Part shown: positions 13,696 to 28,219 of the stretch, in pieces | Numbering within the stretch: the first letter of the stretch is position 1 | Layout of the letters: the number at the start of each line of letters is the position of its first letter | Source of the DNA: Saccoglossus kowalevskii | Taxonomy: Eukaryota > Hemichordata > Enteropneusta > Harrimaniidae | Length of the DNA stretch: 47,899 bases | Reading direction: 5' to 3' | Assembly (NCBI RefSeq): GCF_000003605.2 | Contig: NW_003149491.1 | Span: 1 to 47,899, forward strand | The notes under the pieces: generated by a model | Told to the model about the DNA's origin: nothing | Seen by the model: only the letters and a program-made list of their open reading frames with translations | The model's database searches: none | Made by a program: the position numbers and the translations under genes

Positions 13696-14399
13696 GATGT
13701 GTTCACAAATATGAAACATCACTGCAATGAGTACAAGATAGAAATATCCCTAGTTGGTTGATGTGTTCACAAATATGAAACATCACTGCAATGAGTACAA
13801 GACAGAAATACCCCTAGTTGGTTGATGTGTTCACAAATATGAAACACCACTGCAATGAGTACAAGACAGAAATACCCCTAGTTGGTTGAAGTGTTCACAA
13901 ATATGAAACACCACTGCAATGAGTACAAGACAGAAATACCCCTAGTTGGTTGATGTGTTCACAAATATGAAACATCACTGCAATGAGTACAAGACAGAAA
14001 TATCCCTAGTTGGTTGATGTGTTCACAAATATGAAACATCACTGTAATGAGTACAAGACAGAAATACCCCTAGTTGGTTGATGTGTTCACAAATATGAAA
14101 CATCACTGTAATGAGTACAAGACAGAAATACCCCTAGTTGGTTGATGTGTTCACAAATATGAAACATCACTGCAATGAGTACAAGACAGAAATATCCCTA
14201 GTTGGTTGATGTGTTCACAAATATGAAACATCACTGCAATGAGTACAAGACAGAAATACCCCTAGTTGGTTGATGTGTTCACAAATATGAAACATCACTG
14301 CAATGAGTACAAGACAGAAATACCCCTAGTTGGTTGATGTGTTCACAAATATGAAACACCACTGCAATGAGTACAAGACAGAAATATCCCTAGTTGGTT

Positions 14400-15039
14400 G
14401 ATGTGTTCACAAATATGAAACATCACTGCAATGAGTACAAGACAGAAATATCCCTAGTTGGTTGATGTGTTCACAAATATGAAACATCACTGCAATGAGT
14501 ACAAGACAGAAATACCCCTAGTCAGTTGATGTGTTCACAAATATGAAACACCACTGCAATGAGTACAAGACAGAAATATCCCTAGTTGGTTGATGTGTTC
14601 ACAAATATGAAACACCACTGCAATGAGTACAAGACAGAAATATCCCTAGTTGGTTGATGTGTTCACAAATATGAAACATCACTGCAATGAGTACAAGACA
14701 GAAATAACCCTAGTTGGTTGATGTGTTCACAAATATGAAACACCACTGCAATGAGTACAAGACAGAAATAACCCTAGTTTGTTGATGTGTTCACAAATAT
14801 GAAACATCACTGCAATGAGTACAAGACAGAAATACCCCTAGTTGGTTGATGTGTTCACAAATATGAAACATCACTGTAATGAGTACAAGACAGAAATACG
14901 CCTAGTTGGTTGATGTGTTCACAAATATGAAACATCACTGCAATGAGTACAAGACAGAAATACCCCTAGTCGGTTGATGTGTTCACAAATATGAAACACC
15001 ACTGCAATGAGTACAAGACAGAAATACCCCTAGTTGGTT
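14400..15039 (+). repeat. Ten-monomer duplicated block, copy 2 (partner at 1921)
   Basis: Identical by eye to 1921-2560 over ten monomers with six private variants. The next monomer (15040) carries the gagaac variant, absent from the other copy. Confidence 0.9.
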
Positions 15040-16447
15040 GATGTGTTCACAAATATGAAACATCACTGTAATGAGAACAAGACAGAAATACCCCTAGTTG
15101 GTTGATGTGTTCACAAATATGAAACATCACTGTAATGAGTACAAGACAGAAATATCCCTAGTTGGTTGATGTGTTCACAAATATGAAACATCACTGTAAT
15201 GAGTACAAGACAGAAATACCCCTAGTTGGTTGATGTGTTCACAAATATGAAACATCACTGCAATAAGTACAAGAGAGAAATACCCCTAGTTGGTTGATGT
15301 GTTCACAAATATGAAACATCACTGCAATGAGTACAAGACAGAAATACCCCTAGTTGGTTGATGTGTTCACAAATATGAAACATCACTGTAATGAGTACAA
15401 GACAGAAATATCCCTAGTTGGTTGATGTGTTCACAAATATGAAACATCACTGCAATGAGTACAAGACAGAAATACCCCTAGTTGGTTCATGTGTTCACAA
15501 ATATGAAACATCACTGCAATGAGTACAAGACAGAAATACCCCTAGTTGGTTGATGTGTTCACAAATATGAAACATCACTGCAATGAGTACAAGACAGAAA
15601 TATCCCTAGTTGGTTGATGTGTTCACAAATATGAAACATCACTGTAATGAGTACAAGACAGAAATACCCCTAGTTGGTTGATGTGTTCACAAATATGAAA
15701 CATCACTGCAATGAGTACAAGACAGAAATACCCCTAGGTGGTTGATGTGTTCACAAATAAGAAACATCACTGCAATGAGTACAAGACAGAAATACCCCTA
15801 GTTGGTTGATGTGTTCAAAAATATGAAACATCACTGCAATGAGTACAAGACAGAAATACCCCTCGTTGGTTGATGTGTTCACAAATATGAAACACCACTG
15901 CAATGAGTACAAGCCAGAAATACCCCTAGTTGGTTGATGTGTTCACAAATATGAAACATCACTGCAATGAGTACAAGACAGAAATACCCCTAGTTGGTTG
16001 ATGTGTTCACAAATATGAAACACCACTGCAATGAGTACAAGACAGAAATATCCCTAGTTGGTTGATGTGTTCACAAATATGAAACATCACTGCAATGAGT
16101 ACAAGACAGAAATACCCCTAGTTGGTTGATGTGTTCACAAATATGAAACACCACTGCAATGAGTACAAGACAGAAATACCCCTAGTTGGTTGATGTGTTC
16201 ACAAATATGAAACATCACTGCAATGAGTACAAGACAGAAATATCCCTAGTTGGTTGATGTGTTCACAAATATGAAACATCACTGTAATGAGTACAAGACA
16301 GAAATACCCCTAGTTGGTTGATGTGTTCACAAATATGAAACACCACTGCAATGAGTACAAGACAGAAATATCCCTAGTTGGTTGATGTGTTCACAAATAT
16401 GAAACATCACTGCAATGAGTACAAGACAGAAATACCCCTAGTTGGTT

Positions 16448-16512
16448 GATGTGTTCACAAATATGAAAACATCACTGTAATGAGTACAAGACAGAATACC
16501 CCTAGTTGGGTT
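16448..16512 (+). repeat. Monomer with three homopolymer indels (65 bp)
   Basis: A single monomer carries three changes: gaaaac for gaaac, gaatacc for gaaatacc, and an extra g giving ttgggtt. Three homopolymer-length changes in 65 bp, in an array where most monomers have none, looks like a local low-quality base call, though a real hypermutated unit is possible. Confidence 0.75.
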
Positions 16513-18048
16513 GATGTGTTCACAAATATGAAACATCACTGCAATGAGTACAAGACAGAAATATCCCTAGTTGGTTGATGTGTTCACAAATATGAAACAT
16601 CACTGTAATGAGTACAAGACAGAAATACCCCTAGTTGGTTGATGTGTTCACAAATATGAAACATCACTGCAATGAGTACAAGACAGAAATACCCCTAGTT
16701 GGTTGATGTGTTCACAAATAAGAAACATCACTGCAATGAGTACAAGACAGAAATACCCCTAGTTGGTCGATGTGTTCAAAACTATGAAACATCACTGCAA
16801 TGAGTACAAGACAGAAATACCCCTCGTTGGTTGATGTGTTCACAAATATGAAACACCACTGCAATGAGTACAAGCCAGAAATACCCCTAGTTGGTTGATG
16901 TGTTCACAAATAGGAAACATCACTGCAATGAGTACAAGACAGAAATACCCCTAGTTGGTTGATGTGTTCACAAATATGAAACACCACTGCAATGAGTACA
17001 AGACAGAAATATCCCTAGTTGGTTGATGTGTTCACAAATATGAAACATCACTGCAATGAGTACAAGACAGAAATACCCCTAGTTGGTTGATGTGTTCGCA
17101 AATATGAAACACCACTGCAATGAGTACAAGACAGAAATACCCCTAGTTGGTTGATGTGTTCACAAATATGAAACATCACTGCAATGAGTACAAGACAGAA
17201 ATATCCCTAGTTGGTTGATGTGTTCACAAATATGAAACATCACTGTAATGAGTACAAGACAGAAATACCCCTAGTTGGTTGATGTGTTCACAAATATGAA
17301 ACATCACTGTAATGAGTACAAGACAGAAATACCCCTAGTTGGTTGATGTGTTCACAAATATGAAACATCACTGCAATGAGTACAAGACAGAAATACCCCT
17401 AGTTGGTTGATGTGTTCACAAATATGAAACACCACTGCAATGAGTACAAGACAGAAATATCCCTAGTTGGTTGATGTGTTCACAAATATGAAACATCACT
17501 GCAATGAGTACAAGACAGAAATACCCCTAGTTGGTTGATGTGTTCACAAATATGAAACATCACTGTAATGAGTACAAGACAGAAATACCCCTAGTTGGTT
17601 GATGTGTTCACAAATATGAAACATCACTGCAATGAGTACAAGACAGAAATATCCCTAGTTGGTTGATGTGTTCACAAATATGAAACATCACTGCAATGAG
17701 TACAAGACAGAAATACCCCTAGTTGGTTGATGTGTTCACAAATATGAAACACCACTGCAATGAGTACAAGACAGAAATACCCCTAGTTGGTTGAAGTGTT
17801 CACAAATATGAAACACCACTGCAATGAGTACAAGACAGAAATACCCCTAGTTGGTTGATGTGTTCACAAATATGAAACATCACTGCAATGAGTACAAGAC
17901 AGAAATATCCCTAGTTGGTTGATGTGTTCACAAATATGAAACATCACTGTAATGAGTACAAGACAGAAATACCCCTAGTTGGTTGATGTGTTCACAAATA
18001 TGAAAGACCAGTGCAATGAGTACAAGACAGAAATACCCCTAGTTGGTT

Positions 18049-18304
18049 GATGTGTTCACAAATATGAAACATCGCTGCAATGAGTACAAGACAGAAATAC
18101 CCCTAGTTGGTTGATGTGTTCACAAATATGAAACATCACTGCAATGAGTACAAGACAGAAATATCCCTAGTTGGTTGATGTGTTCACAAATATGAAACAT
18201 CACTGCAATGAGTACAAGACAGAAATACCCCTAGTTGGTTGATGTGTTCACAAATAAGAAACATCACTGCAATGAGTACAAGACAGAAATACCCCTAGTT
18301 GGTT
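18049..18304 (+). repeat. Four-monomer block, copy 2 (partner at 1)
   Basis: Second copy of the block at 1-256, sharing the rare catcgc variant followed by the tatccc, consensus and aataag monomers. It lies just upstream of a 66-bp monomer with an expanded A run. Confidence 0.75.
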
Positions 18305-18370
18305 GATGTGTTCACAAATATGAAAAACACCACTGCAATGAGTACAAGACAGAAATATCCCTATTTGGTT
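18305..18370 (+). repeat. 66-bp monomer with expanded A run
   Basis: The gaaac motif is extended by two a. This is the longest monomer in the array. It also carries cacc, tatccc and the ctattt variant, and directly precedes the trimeric repeat at 18371. Confidence 0.85.
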
Positions 18371-18946
18371 GATGTGTTCACAAATATGAAACACCACTGC
18401 AATGAGTACAAGACAGAAATACCCCTAGTTGGTTGATGTGTTCACAAATATGAAACACCACTGCAATGAGTACAAGACAGAAATATCCCTAGTTGGTTGA
18501 TGTGTTCACATATATGAAACATCACTGCAATGAGTACAAGACAGAAATACCCCTAGTTGGTTGATGTGTTCACAAATATGAAACACCACTGCAATGAGTA
18601 CAAGACAGAAATACCCCTAGTTGGTTGATGTGTTCACAAATATGAAACACCACTGCAATGAGTACAAGACAGAAATATCCCTAGTTGGTTGATGTGTTCA
18701 CATATATGAAACATCACTGCAATGAGTACAAGACAGAAATACCCCTAGTTGGTTGATGTGTTCACAAATATGAAACACCACTGCAATGAGTACAAGACAG
18801 AAATACCCCTAGTTGGTTGATGTGTTCACAAATATGAAACACCACTGCAATGAGTACAAGACAGAAATATCCCTAGTTGGTTGATGTGTTCACATATATG
18901 AAACATCACTGCAATGAGTACAAGACAGAAATACCCCTAGTTGGTT
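18371..18946 (+). repeat. 192-bp trimeric higher-order repeat, three copies
   Basis: Three monomer types alternate in fixed order: cacc/cccc, cacc/tatccc, and cacatatatg/catc/cccc. The 192-bp set is repeated three times with no difference that I can see, and a fourth starts at 18947 but departs at 19011. The same trimer appears about once more at 29884-30267. It is the only clear short-period higher-order repeat I found. Confidence 0.9.
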
Positions 18947-19778
18947 GATGTGTTCACAAATATGAAACACCACTGCAATGAGTACAAGACAGAAATACCC
19001 CTAGTTGGTTGATGTGTTCACAAATATGAAACATCACTGCAATGAGTACAAGACAGAAATACCCCTAGTTGGTTGATGTGTTCACAAATATGAAACATCA
19101 CTGCAATGATTACAAGACAGAAATACCCCTAGTTGGTTGAAGTGTTCACAAATATGAAACACCACTGCAATGAGTACAAGACAGAAATACCCCTAGTTGG
19201 TTGATGTGTTCACAAATATGAAACATCACTGCAATGAGTACAAGACAGAAATACCCCTAGTTGGTTGATGTGTTCACAAATATGAAACATCACTGCAATG
19301 AGTACAAGACAGAAATACCCCTAGTTGGTTGATGTGTTCACAAATATGAAACATCACTGCAATGAGTACAAGACAGAAATACCCCTAGTTGGTTGATGTG
19401 TTCACAAATATGAAACATCACTGCAATGAGTACAAGACAGAAATACCCCTAGTTGGTTGATGTGTTCACAAATATGAAACATCACTGCAATGAGTACAAG
19501 ACGGAAATACCCCTAGTTGGTTGATGTGTTCACAAATATGAAACACCACTGCAATGAGTACAAGACAGAAATACCCCTAGTTGGTTGATGTGTTCACAAA
19601 TATGAAACATCACTGCAATGAGTACAAGACAGTAATACCCCTAGTTGGTTGATGTGTTCACAAATATGAAACATCACTGCAATGAGTACAAGACGGAAAT
19701 ACCCCTAGTTGGTTGATGTGTTCACAAATATGAAACACCACTGCAATGAGTACAAGACAGAAATACCCCTAGTCGGTT

Positions 19779-19807
19779 GATGTGTTTATAAATACCCCTA
19801 GTTGGTT
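19779..19807 (+). repeat. Truncated monomer 1 (29 bp)
   Basis: Reads gatgtgtttat, then aaata, then cccctagttggtt. Monomer positions 17-51 are missing (35 bp). Both deletion ends lie at aaata direct repeats (positions 12-16 and 47-51), so one aaata remains. Two c-to-t changes precede the junction. The preceding full monomer ends agtcggtt. Confidence 0.92.
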
Positions 19808-19871
19808 GATGTGTTCACAAATATGAAACACCACTGCAATGAGTACAAGACAGAAATACCCCTAGTCGGGT

Positions 19872-19900
19872 GATGTGTTTAGAAATACCCCTAGTTGGTT
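19872..19900 (+). repeat. Truncated monomer 2 (29 bp)
   Basis: Reads gatgtgttta, then g, aaata and cccctagttggtt. It has the same 35-bp loss as 19779-19807, but the base before aaata is g, as at monomer position 46, whereas the first one has t at that site. One full cacc monomer ending agtcgggt lies between the two. The pair probably arose by one deletion then duplication of a 93-bp set, followed by point change; two independent deletions are less likely. Confidence 0.9.
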
Positions 19901-22900
19901 GATGTGTTCACAAATATGAAACATCACTGCAATGAGTACAAGACAGAAATACCCCTAGTTGGTTGATGTGTTCACAAATATGAAACACCACTGCAATGAG
20001 TACAAGACAGAAATACCCCTAGTTGGTTGATGTGTTCACAAATATGAAACATCACTGCAATGAGTACAAGACAGAAATACCCCTAGTTGGTTGATGTGTT
20101 CACAAATATGAAACATCACTGCAATGAGTACAAGACAGAAATATCCCTAGTTGGTTGATGTGTTCACAAATATGAAACATCACTGCAATGAGTACAAGAC
20201 AGAAATACCCCTAGTTGGTTGATGTGTTCACAAATATGAAACATCACTGCAATGAGTACAAGACAGAAATACCCCTAGTTGGTTGATGTGTTCACAAATA
20301 TGAAACATCACTGCAATGAGTACAAGACAGAAATACCCCTAGTTGGTTGATGTGTTCACAAATATGAAACATCACTGCAATGAGTACAAGACAGAAATAC
20401 CCCTAGTTGGTTGATGTGTTCACAAATATGAAACATCACTGCAATGAGTACAAGACAGAAATACCCCTAGTTGGTTGATGTGTTCACAAATATGAAACAT
20501 CACTGCAATGAGTACAAGACAGAAATACCCCTAGTTGGTTGATGTGTTCACAAATATGAAACATCACTGCAATGAGTACAAGACAGAAATACCCCTAGTT
20601 GGTTAATGTGTTCACAAATATGAAACACCACTGCAATGAGTACAAGACAGAAATACCCCTAGTTGGTTGATGTGTTCACAAATATGATACATCACTGCAA
20701 TGAGTACAAGACAGAAATACCCCTAGTTGGTTGATGTGTTCACAAATATGAAACATCACTGCAATGAGTACAAGCCAGAAATACCCCTAGTTGGTTGATG
20801 TGTTCACAAATATGAAACATCACTGCAATGAGTACAAAACAGAAATACCCCTAGTTGGTTGATGTGTTCACAAATATGAAACATCACTGCAATGAGTACA
20901 AGACAGAAATATCCCAAGTTGGTTGATGTGTTCACAAATATGAAACATCACTGCAATGAGTACAAGACAGAAATAACCCTAGTTGGTTGATGTGTTCACA
21001 AATATGATACATCACTGCAATGAGTACAAGACAGAAATACCCCTAGTTGGTTGATGTGTTCACAAATATGAAACATCACTGCAATGAGTACAAGCCAGAA
21101 ATACCCCTAGTTGGTTGATGTGTTCACAAATATGAAACATCACTGCAATGAGTACAAAACAGAAATACCCCTAGTTGGTTGATGTGTTCACAAATATGAA
21201 ACACCACTGCAATGAGTACAAGACAGAAATACCCCTAGTTGGTTGATGTGTTCACAAATATGAAACATCACTGCAATGAGTACAAGACAGAAATACCCCT
21301 AGTTGGTTGATGTGTTCACAAATATGAAACATCACTGCAATGAGTACAAGACAGAAATATCCCTAGTTGGTTGATGTGTTCACAAATATGAAACATCACT
21401 GCAATGAGTACAAGACAGAAATACCCCTAGTCGGTTGATGTGTTCACAAATATGAAACATCACTGCAATGAGTACAAGACAGAAATACCCCTAGTTGGTT
21501 GATGTGTTCACAAATATGAAACATCACTGCAATGAGTACAAGACAGAAATACCCCTAGTTGGTTGATGTGTTCACAAATATGAAACATCACTGCAATGAG
21601 TACAAGACAGAAATACCCCTAGTTGGTTGATGTGTTCACAAATATGAAACATCACTGTAATGAGTACAAGACAGAAATACCCCTAGTTGGTTGATGTGTT
21701 CACAAATATGAAACACCACTGCAATGAGTACAAGACAGAAATACCCCTAGTTGGTTGATGTGTTCACAAATATGAAACATCACTGCAATGAGTACAAGAC
21801 AGAAATACCCCTAGTTGGTTGATGTGTTCACAAATATGAAACATCACTGCAATGAGTACAAGACAGAAATATCCCTAGATGGTTGATGTGTTCACAAATA
21901 AGAAACATCACTGCAATGAGTACAAGCCAGAAATACCCCTAGTTGGTTGATGTGTTCACAAATATGAAACATCACTGCAATGAGTACAAGACAGAAATAT
22001 CCCTAGTTGGTTGATGTGTTCACAAATATGAAACATCACTGCAATGAGTACAAGACAGAAATACCCCTAGTCGGTTGATGTGTTCACAAATATGAAACAT
22101 CACTGCAATGAGTACAAGACAGAAATACCCCTAGTTGGTTGATGTGTTCACAAATATGAAACATCACTGCAATGAGTACAAGACAGAAATACCCCTAGTT
22201 GGTTGATGTGTTCACAAATATGAAACATCACTGCAATGAGTACAAGACAGAAATACCCCTAGTTGGTTGATGTGTTCACAAATATGAAACATCACTGCAA
22301 TGAGTACAAGACAGAAATACCCCTAGTTGGTTGATGTGTTCACAAATATGAAACACCACTGCAATGAGTACAAGACAGAAATACCCCTAGTTGGTTGATG
22401 TGTTCACAAATATGAAACACCACTGCAATGAGTACAAGACAGAAATACCCCTAGTTGGTTGATGTGTTCACAAATATGAAACACCACTGCAATGAGTACA
22501 AGACAGTAATACCCCTAGTTGGTTGATGTGTTCACAAATATGAAACACCACTGCAATGAGTACAAGACAGAAATACCCCTAGTTGGTTGATGTGTTCACA
22601 AATATGAAACATCACAGCAATGAGTACAAGACAGAAATACCCCTAGTTGGTTGATGTGTTCACAAATATGAAACACCACTGCAATGAGTACAAGACAGTA
22701 ATACCCCTAGTTGGTTGATGTGTTCACAAATATGAAACACCACTGCAATGAGTACAAGACAGTAATACCCCTAGTTGGTTGATGTGTTCACAAATATGAA
22801 ACACCACTGCAATGAGTACAAGACAGAAATACCCCTAGTTGGTTGATGTGTTCACAAATATGAAACATCACTGCAATGAGTACAAGACAGAAATACCCCT

Positions 22901-24380
22901 AGTTGGTTGATGTGTTCACAAATATGAAACATCACAGCAATGAGTACAAGACAGAAATACCCCTAGTTGGTTGATGTGTTCACAAATATGAAACACCACT
23001 GCAATGAGTACAAGACAGTAATACCCCTAGTTGGTTGATGTGTTCACAAATATGAAACACCACTGCAATGAGTACAAGACAGTAATACCCCTAGTTGGTT
23101 GATGTGTTCACAAATATGAAACATCACTGCAATGAGTACAAGACAGAAATACCCCTAGTTGGTTGATGTGTTCACAAATATGAAACATCACTGCAATGAG
23201 TACAAGACAGTAATACCCCTAGTTGGTTGATGTGTTCACAAATATGAAACATCACTGCAATGAGTACAAGACGGAAATACCCCTAGTTGGTTGATGTGTT
23301 CACAAATATGAAACACCACTGCAATGAGTACAAGACAGAAATACCCCTAGTTGGTTGATGTGTTCACAAATATGAAACATCACTGCAATGAGTACAAGAC
23401 AGTAATACCCCTAGTTGGTTGATGTGTTCACAAATATGAAACACCACTGCAATGAGTACAAGACAGAAATACCCCTAGTTGGTTGATGTGTTCACAAATA
23501 TGAAACATCACTGCAATGAGTACAAGACAGAAATACCCCTAGTTGGTTGATGTGTTCACAAATATGAAACACCACTGCAATGAGTACAAGACAGAAATAC
23601 CCCTAGTTGGTTGATGTGTTCACAAATATGAAACACCACTGCAATGAGTACAAGACAGAAATACCCCTAGTTGGTTGATGTGTTCACAAATATGAAACAT
23701 CACTGCAATGAGTACAAGACAGAAATACCCCTAGTTGGTTGATGTGTTCACAAATATGAAACATCACTGCAATGAGTACAAGACAGAAATACCCCTAGTT
23801 GGTTGATGTGTTCACAAATATGAAACATCACTGCAATGAGTACAAGACAGAAATACCCCTAGTTGGTTGATGTGTTCACAAATATGAAACATCACTGCAA
23901 TGAGTACAAGACAGAAATACCCCTAGTTGGTTGATGTGTTCACAAATATGAAACATCACTGCAATGAGTACAAGACAGAAATACCCCTAGTTGGTTGATA
24001 TGTTCACAAATATGAAACATCACTGTAATGAGTACAAGACAGAAATACCCCTAGTTGGTTGATGTGTTCACAAATATGAAACATCACTGCAATGAGTACA
24101 AGACAGAAATATCCCTAGTTGGTTGATGTGTTCACAAATATGAAACATCACTGCAATGAGTACAAGACAGAAATACCCCTAGTTGGTTGATGTGTTCACA
24201 AATATGAAACATCACTGCAATGAGTACAAGACAGAAATACCCCTAGTTGGTTGATGTGTTCACAAATATGAAACATCACTGCAATGAGTACAAGACAGAA
24301 ATACCCCTAGTTGGTTGATGTGTTCACAAATATGAAACATCACTGCAATGAGTACAAGACAGAAATACCCCTAGTTGGTT

Positions 24381-25468
24381 GATGTGTTCACAAATATAAA
24401 ACATCAATGCAATGAGTACAAGACAGAAATACCCCTAGTTGGTTGATGTGTTCACAAATATGAAACATCACTGCAATGAGTACAAGACAGAAATACCCCT
24501 AGTTGGTTGATGTGTTCACAAATATGAAACATCACTGCAATGAGTACAAGACAGAAATACCCCTAGTTGGTTGATGTGTTCACAAATATGAAACATCACT
24601 GCAATGAGTACAAGACAGAAATACCCCTAGTTGGTTGATGTGTTCACAAATATGAAACATCACTGCAATGAGTACAAGACAGAAATACCCGTAGTTGGTT
24701 GATGTGTTCACAAATATGAAACATCACTGCAATGAGTACAAGACAGAAATATCCCTAGTTGGTTGATGTGTTCACAAATATGAAACATCACTGTAATGAG
24801 TACAAGACAGAAATACCCCTAGTTAGTTACTGTGTTCACAAATATGAAACATCACTGCAATGAGTACAAGACAGAAATACCCCTAGTTGGTTGATGTGTT
24901 CACAAATATGAAACACCACTGCAATGAGTACAAGACAGAAATACCCCTAGTTGGTTGATGTGTTCACAAATATGAAACATCACTGCAATGAGTACAAGAC
25001 AGAAATACCCCTAGTTGGTTGATGTGTTCACAAATATGAAACATCACTGCAATGAGTACAAGACAGAAATACCCGTAGTTGGTTGATGTGTTCACAAATA
25101 TAAAACATCACTGCAATGAGTACAAGACAGAAATACCCCTAGTTGGTTGATGTGTTCACAAATATGAAACATCACTGTAATGAGTACAAGACAGAAATAC
25201 CCCTAGTTGGTTGATGTGTTCACAAATATGAAACATCACTGTAATGAGTACAAGACAGAAATACCCCTAGTTGGTTGATGTGTTCACAAATATGAAACAT
25301 CACTGTAATGAGTACAAGACAGAAATACCCCTAGTTGGTTGATGTGTTCACAAATATGAAACATCACTGCAATGAGTACAAGACAGAAATACCCCTAGTT
25401 GGTTGATGTGTTCACAAATATGAAACATCACTGTAATGAGTACAAGACAGAAATACCCCTAGTTGGTT
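24381..25468 (+). repeat. Seventeen-monomer block, copy 1 (partner at 39296)
   Basis: Seventeen monomers (1088 bp) including two aatataaaac monomers, cccgtag, an actg monomer, cacc and a run of three ctgtaat monomers. The same order is at 39296-40383. I count five differences: C27A, C54T, G61A, T60C and G34A. This is the longest copied tract I found. A gatatg/ctgtaat monomer precedes both copies, at 23997 and 38976, one monomer further away in this copy. Confidence 0.88.
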
Positions 25469-28156
25469 GATGTGTTCACAAATATGAAACATCACTGTAA
25501 TGAGTACAAGACAGAAATATCCCTAGTTGGTTGATGTGTTCACAAATATGAAACATCACTGCAATGAGTACAAGACAGAAATACCCCTAGTTGGTTCATG
25601 TGTTCACAAATATGAAACATCACTGCAATGAGTACAAGACAGAAATACCCCTAGTTGGTTGATGTGTTCACAAATATGAAACATCACTGCAATGAGTACA
25701 AGACAGAAATATCCCTAGTTGGTTGATGTGTTCACAAATATGAAACATCACTGTAATGAGTACAAGACAGAAATACCCCTAGTTGGTTGATGTGTTCACA
25801 AATATGAAACATCACTGCAATGAGTACAAGACAGAAATACCCCTAGTTGGTTGATGTGTTCACAAATAAGAAACATCACTGCAATGAGTACAAGACAGAA
25901 ATACCCCTAGTTGGTCGATGTGTTCAAAACTATGAAACATCACTGCAATGAGTACAAGACAGAAATACCCCTCGTTGGTTGATGTGTTCACAAATATGAA
26001 ACACCACTGCAATGAGTACAAGACAGAAATACCCCTAGTTGGTTGATGTGTTCACAAATATGAAACATCACTGCAATGAGTACAAGACAGAAATACCCCT
26101 AGTTGGTTGATGTGTTCACAAATATGAAACACCACTGCAATGAGTACAAGACAGAAATACCCCTAGTTGGTTGAAGTGTTCACAAATATGAAACACCACT
26201 GCAATGAGTACAAGACAGAAATACCCCTAGTTGGTTGATGTGTTCACAAATATGAAACATCACTGCAATGAGTACAAGACAGAAATATCCCTAGTTGGTT
26301 GATGTGTTCACAAATATGAAACATCACTGTAATGAGTACAAGACAGAAATACCCCTAGTTGGTTGATGTGTTCACAAATATGAAACATCACTGTAATGAG
26401 TACAAGACAGAAATACCCCTAGTTGGTTGATGTGTTCACAAATATGAAACATCACTGCAATGAGTACAAGACAGAAATACCCCTAGTTGGTTGATGTGTT
26501 CACAAATATGAAACATCACTGCAATGAGTACAAGACAGAAATACCCCTAGTTGGTTGATGTGTTCACAAATATGAAACACCACTGCAATGAGTACAAGAC
26601 AGAAATATCCCTAGTTGGTTGATGTGTTCACAAATATGAAACACCACTGCAATGAGTACAAGACAGAAATACCCCTAGTTGGTTGATGTGTTCACAAATA
26701 TGAAACACCACTGCAATGAGTACAAGACAGAAATATCCCTAGTTGGTTGATGTGTTCACAAATATGAAACATCACTGCAATGAGTACAAGACAGAAATAC
26801 CCCTAGTTGGTTGATGTGTTCACAAATATGAAACATCACTGTAATGAGTACAAGACAGAAATACCCCTAGTTGGTTGATGTGTTCACAAATATGAAACAT
26901 CACTGCAATGAGTACAAGACAGAAATACCCCTAGTTGGTTGATGTGTTCACAAATATGAAACATCACTGCAATGAGTACAAGACAGAAATACCCCTAGTT
27001 GGTTGATGTGTTCACAAATATGAAACATCACTGCAATGAGTACAAGACAGAAATATCCCTAGTTGGTTGATGTGTTCACAAATATGAAACATCACTGCAA
27101 TGAGTACAAGACAGAAATACCCCTAGTTGGTTGATGTGTTCACAAATATGAAACATCACTGCAATGAGTACAAGACAGAAATACCCCTAGTTGGTTGATG
27201 TGTTCACAAATATGAAACATCACTGCAATGAGTACAAGACAGAAATACCCCTAGTTGGTTGATGTGTTCACAAATATGAAACACCACTGCAATGAGTACA
27301 AGACAGAAATACCCCTAGTTGGTTGATGTGTTCACAAATATGAAACATCACTGCAATGAGTACAAGACAGAAATACCCCTAGTTGGTTGATGTGTTCACA
27401 AATATGAAACATCACTGCAATGAGTACAAGACAGAAATACCCCTAGTTGGTTGATGTGTTCACAAATATGAAACATCACTGCAATGAGTACAAGATAGAA
27501 ATACCCCTAGTTGGTTGATGTGTTCACAAATATGAAACATCACAGCAATGAGTACAAGACAGAAATACCCCTAGTTGGTTGATGTGTTCACAAATATGAA
27601 ACACCAATGCAATGAGTACAAGACAGTAATACCCCTAGTTGGTTGATGTGTTCACAAATATGAAACACCACTGCAATGAGTACAAGACAGTAATACCCCT
27701 AGTTGGTTGATGTGTTCACAAATATGAAACATCACTGCAATGAGTACAAGACAGAAATACCCCTAGTTGGTTGATGTGTTCACAAATATGAAACATCACT
27801 GCAATGAGTACAAGACAGTAATACCCCTAGTTGGTTGATGTGTTCACAAATATGAAACTTCACTGCAATGAGTACAAGACGGAAATACCCCTAGTTGGTT
27901 GATGTGTTCACAAATATGAAACACCACTGCAATGAGTACAAGACAGAAATACCCCTAGTTGGTTGATGTGTTCACAAATATGAAACATCACTGCAATGAG
28001 TACAAGACAGTAATACCCCTAGTTGGTTGATGTGTTCACAAATATGAAACACCACTGCAATGAGTACAAGACAGAAATACCCCTAGTTGGTTGATGTGTT
28101 CACAAATATGAAACATCACTGCAATGAGTACAAGACAGAAATACCCCTAGTTGGTT

Positions 28157-28219
28157 GATGTGTTCACAAATATGAAACATCACTGCAATGAGTACAAGAC
28201 AGAAATACCCTAATTGGTT
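28157..28219 (+). repeat. 63-bp monomer with short C run
   Basis: Reads taccctaattgg in place of tacccctagttgg: one c lost and g58 changed to a. Together with cccatag in the next monomer it removes minus-strand TAG stops, which is the only reason a 64-codon frame opens at this place. Confidence 0.85.

Noticed and set aside
18371..18946. Whole-array nucleosome-phased higher-order structure based on 192 bp
   Set aside because: The exact 192-bp order is seen at only two sites; most of the array is not trimeric.
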